A program made the translations under genes and the position numbers. This document shows, in pieces, positions 63,917 to 64,000 of a stretch of 64,000 nucleotides of DNA (position 1 is the stretch's first letter; each line of letters opens with the position of its first letter). The stretch comes from Clostridia bacterium (GTDB lineage: Bacteria; Bacillota; Clostridia; TANB77; CAG-508), in the NCBI GenBank assembly GCA_017934475.1, contig JAGBJN010000001.1:248001-312000 (forward strand), given 5' to 3'. The notes beneath the pieces were generated by a model, which saw only the letters and a program-made list of their open reading frames with translations, made no database searches and was not told the DNA's origin.

Positions 63917-64000
63917 GTGGCACCTCCTAAAACAGTTGGTTTGTGGGGTTACTAACTTGCACTATACAAGTTATCTCTTGATTATGTTGCAATTATATCA

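Overview
The window is a low-GC, AT-rich chromosomal segment of a spore-forming Firmicute, almost certainly a gut-type member of Clostridia. Evidence: T-rich non-coding strand, strong AGGAGG ribosome sites, the spoIIA operon with spoIID and spoIIQ, the germination protease gpr, a T-box leader, LexA boxes of the Gram-positive type, and clostridial dockerin/DUF6273 and polysaccharide-deacetylase surface proteins. Nearly all genes lie on the minus strand.

Layout. 1-8.6 kb: translation and isoprenoid genes (rlmB, lepA, ylmH, dxs) with small membrane proteins and a polyprenol/phytol kinase-like protein. 8.7-12.8 kb: a sortase-type vWA/MucBP surface protein, tRNA-Gln, a PstS-like lipoprotein-like binding protein, a structured small RNA and an SOS-controlled YgjP-type metallopeptidase. 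13-19 kb: an orphan YezG-type protein and the glycolytic block gap // pgk-nudix-tpiA-gpmI. 19-31 kb: a ~310-nt structured RNA convergent with addA, the sporulation block spoIIAA-spoIIAB-sigF-spoIID-spoIIQ, valS with an HD gene behind a T-box. 31-36.7 kb: tdk plus a Ca2+-type P-ATPase, a divergent tRNA-Gly, a normal tRNA-Gly and two foreign-looking genes. 36.7-46.6 kb: secreted deacetylase, a 1190-residue dockerin/DUF6273 protein, tRNA-Leu, glmS, pgi, gpr. 46.7-64 kb: holA, glycogen debranching enzyme, yvcK, murB, two TM2 proteins flanking tcdA, an acyl-CoA ligase, rdgB, a PstS-like protein, surface proteins, and the SOS pair polY-yolD.

The main discovery candidate is natural quadruplet decoding. 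Three reading-frame breaks occur in otherwise normal native genes (one in spoIIAA, two in the dockerin protein). Each sits exactly at a zero-frame CGG codon, and each is repaired by reading CGGN (CGGT, CGGA, CGGT) as one four-base glycine codon. By eye I found no other in-frame CGG in the native genes. The window also encodes a second, divergent tRNA-Gly (35615-35688) whose anticodon loop is CUUCCGA: UCC followed by G37 gives UCCG, the exact complement of CGGA. The normal tRNA-Gly(UCC) nearby has CUUCCAA. I infer that the divergent tRNA reads CGGN as glycine.

Five foreign-looking small genes (2201, 31321, 35924, 41809, 63530) each carry exactly one in-frame CGG. In four of them it lies within the first 20 codons, so quadruplet reading would abort translation after at most about 21 residues. 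This suggests either recent import from a standard-code source or deliberate control through this codon. Two of the five (35924 and 63530) encode distant homologues of one unrecognised family.
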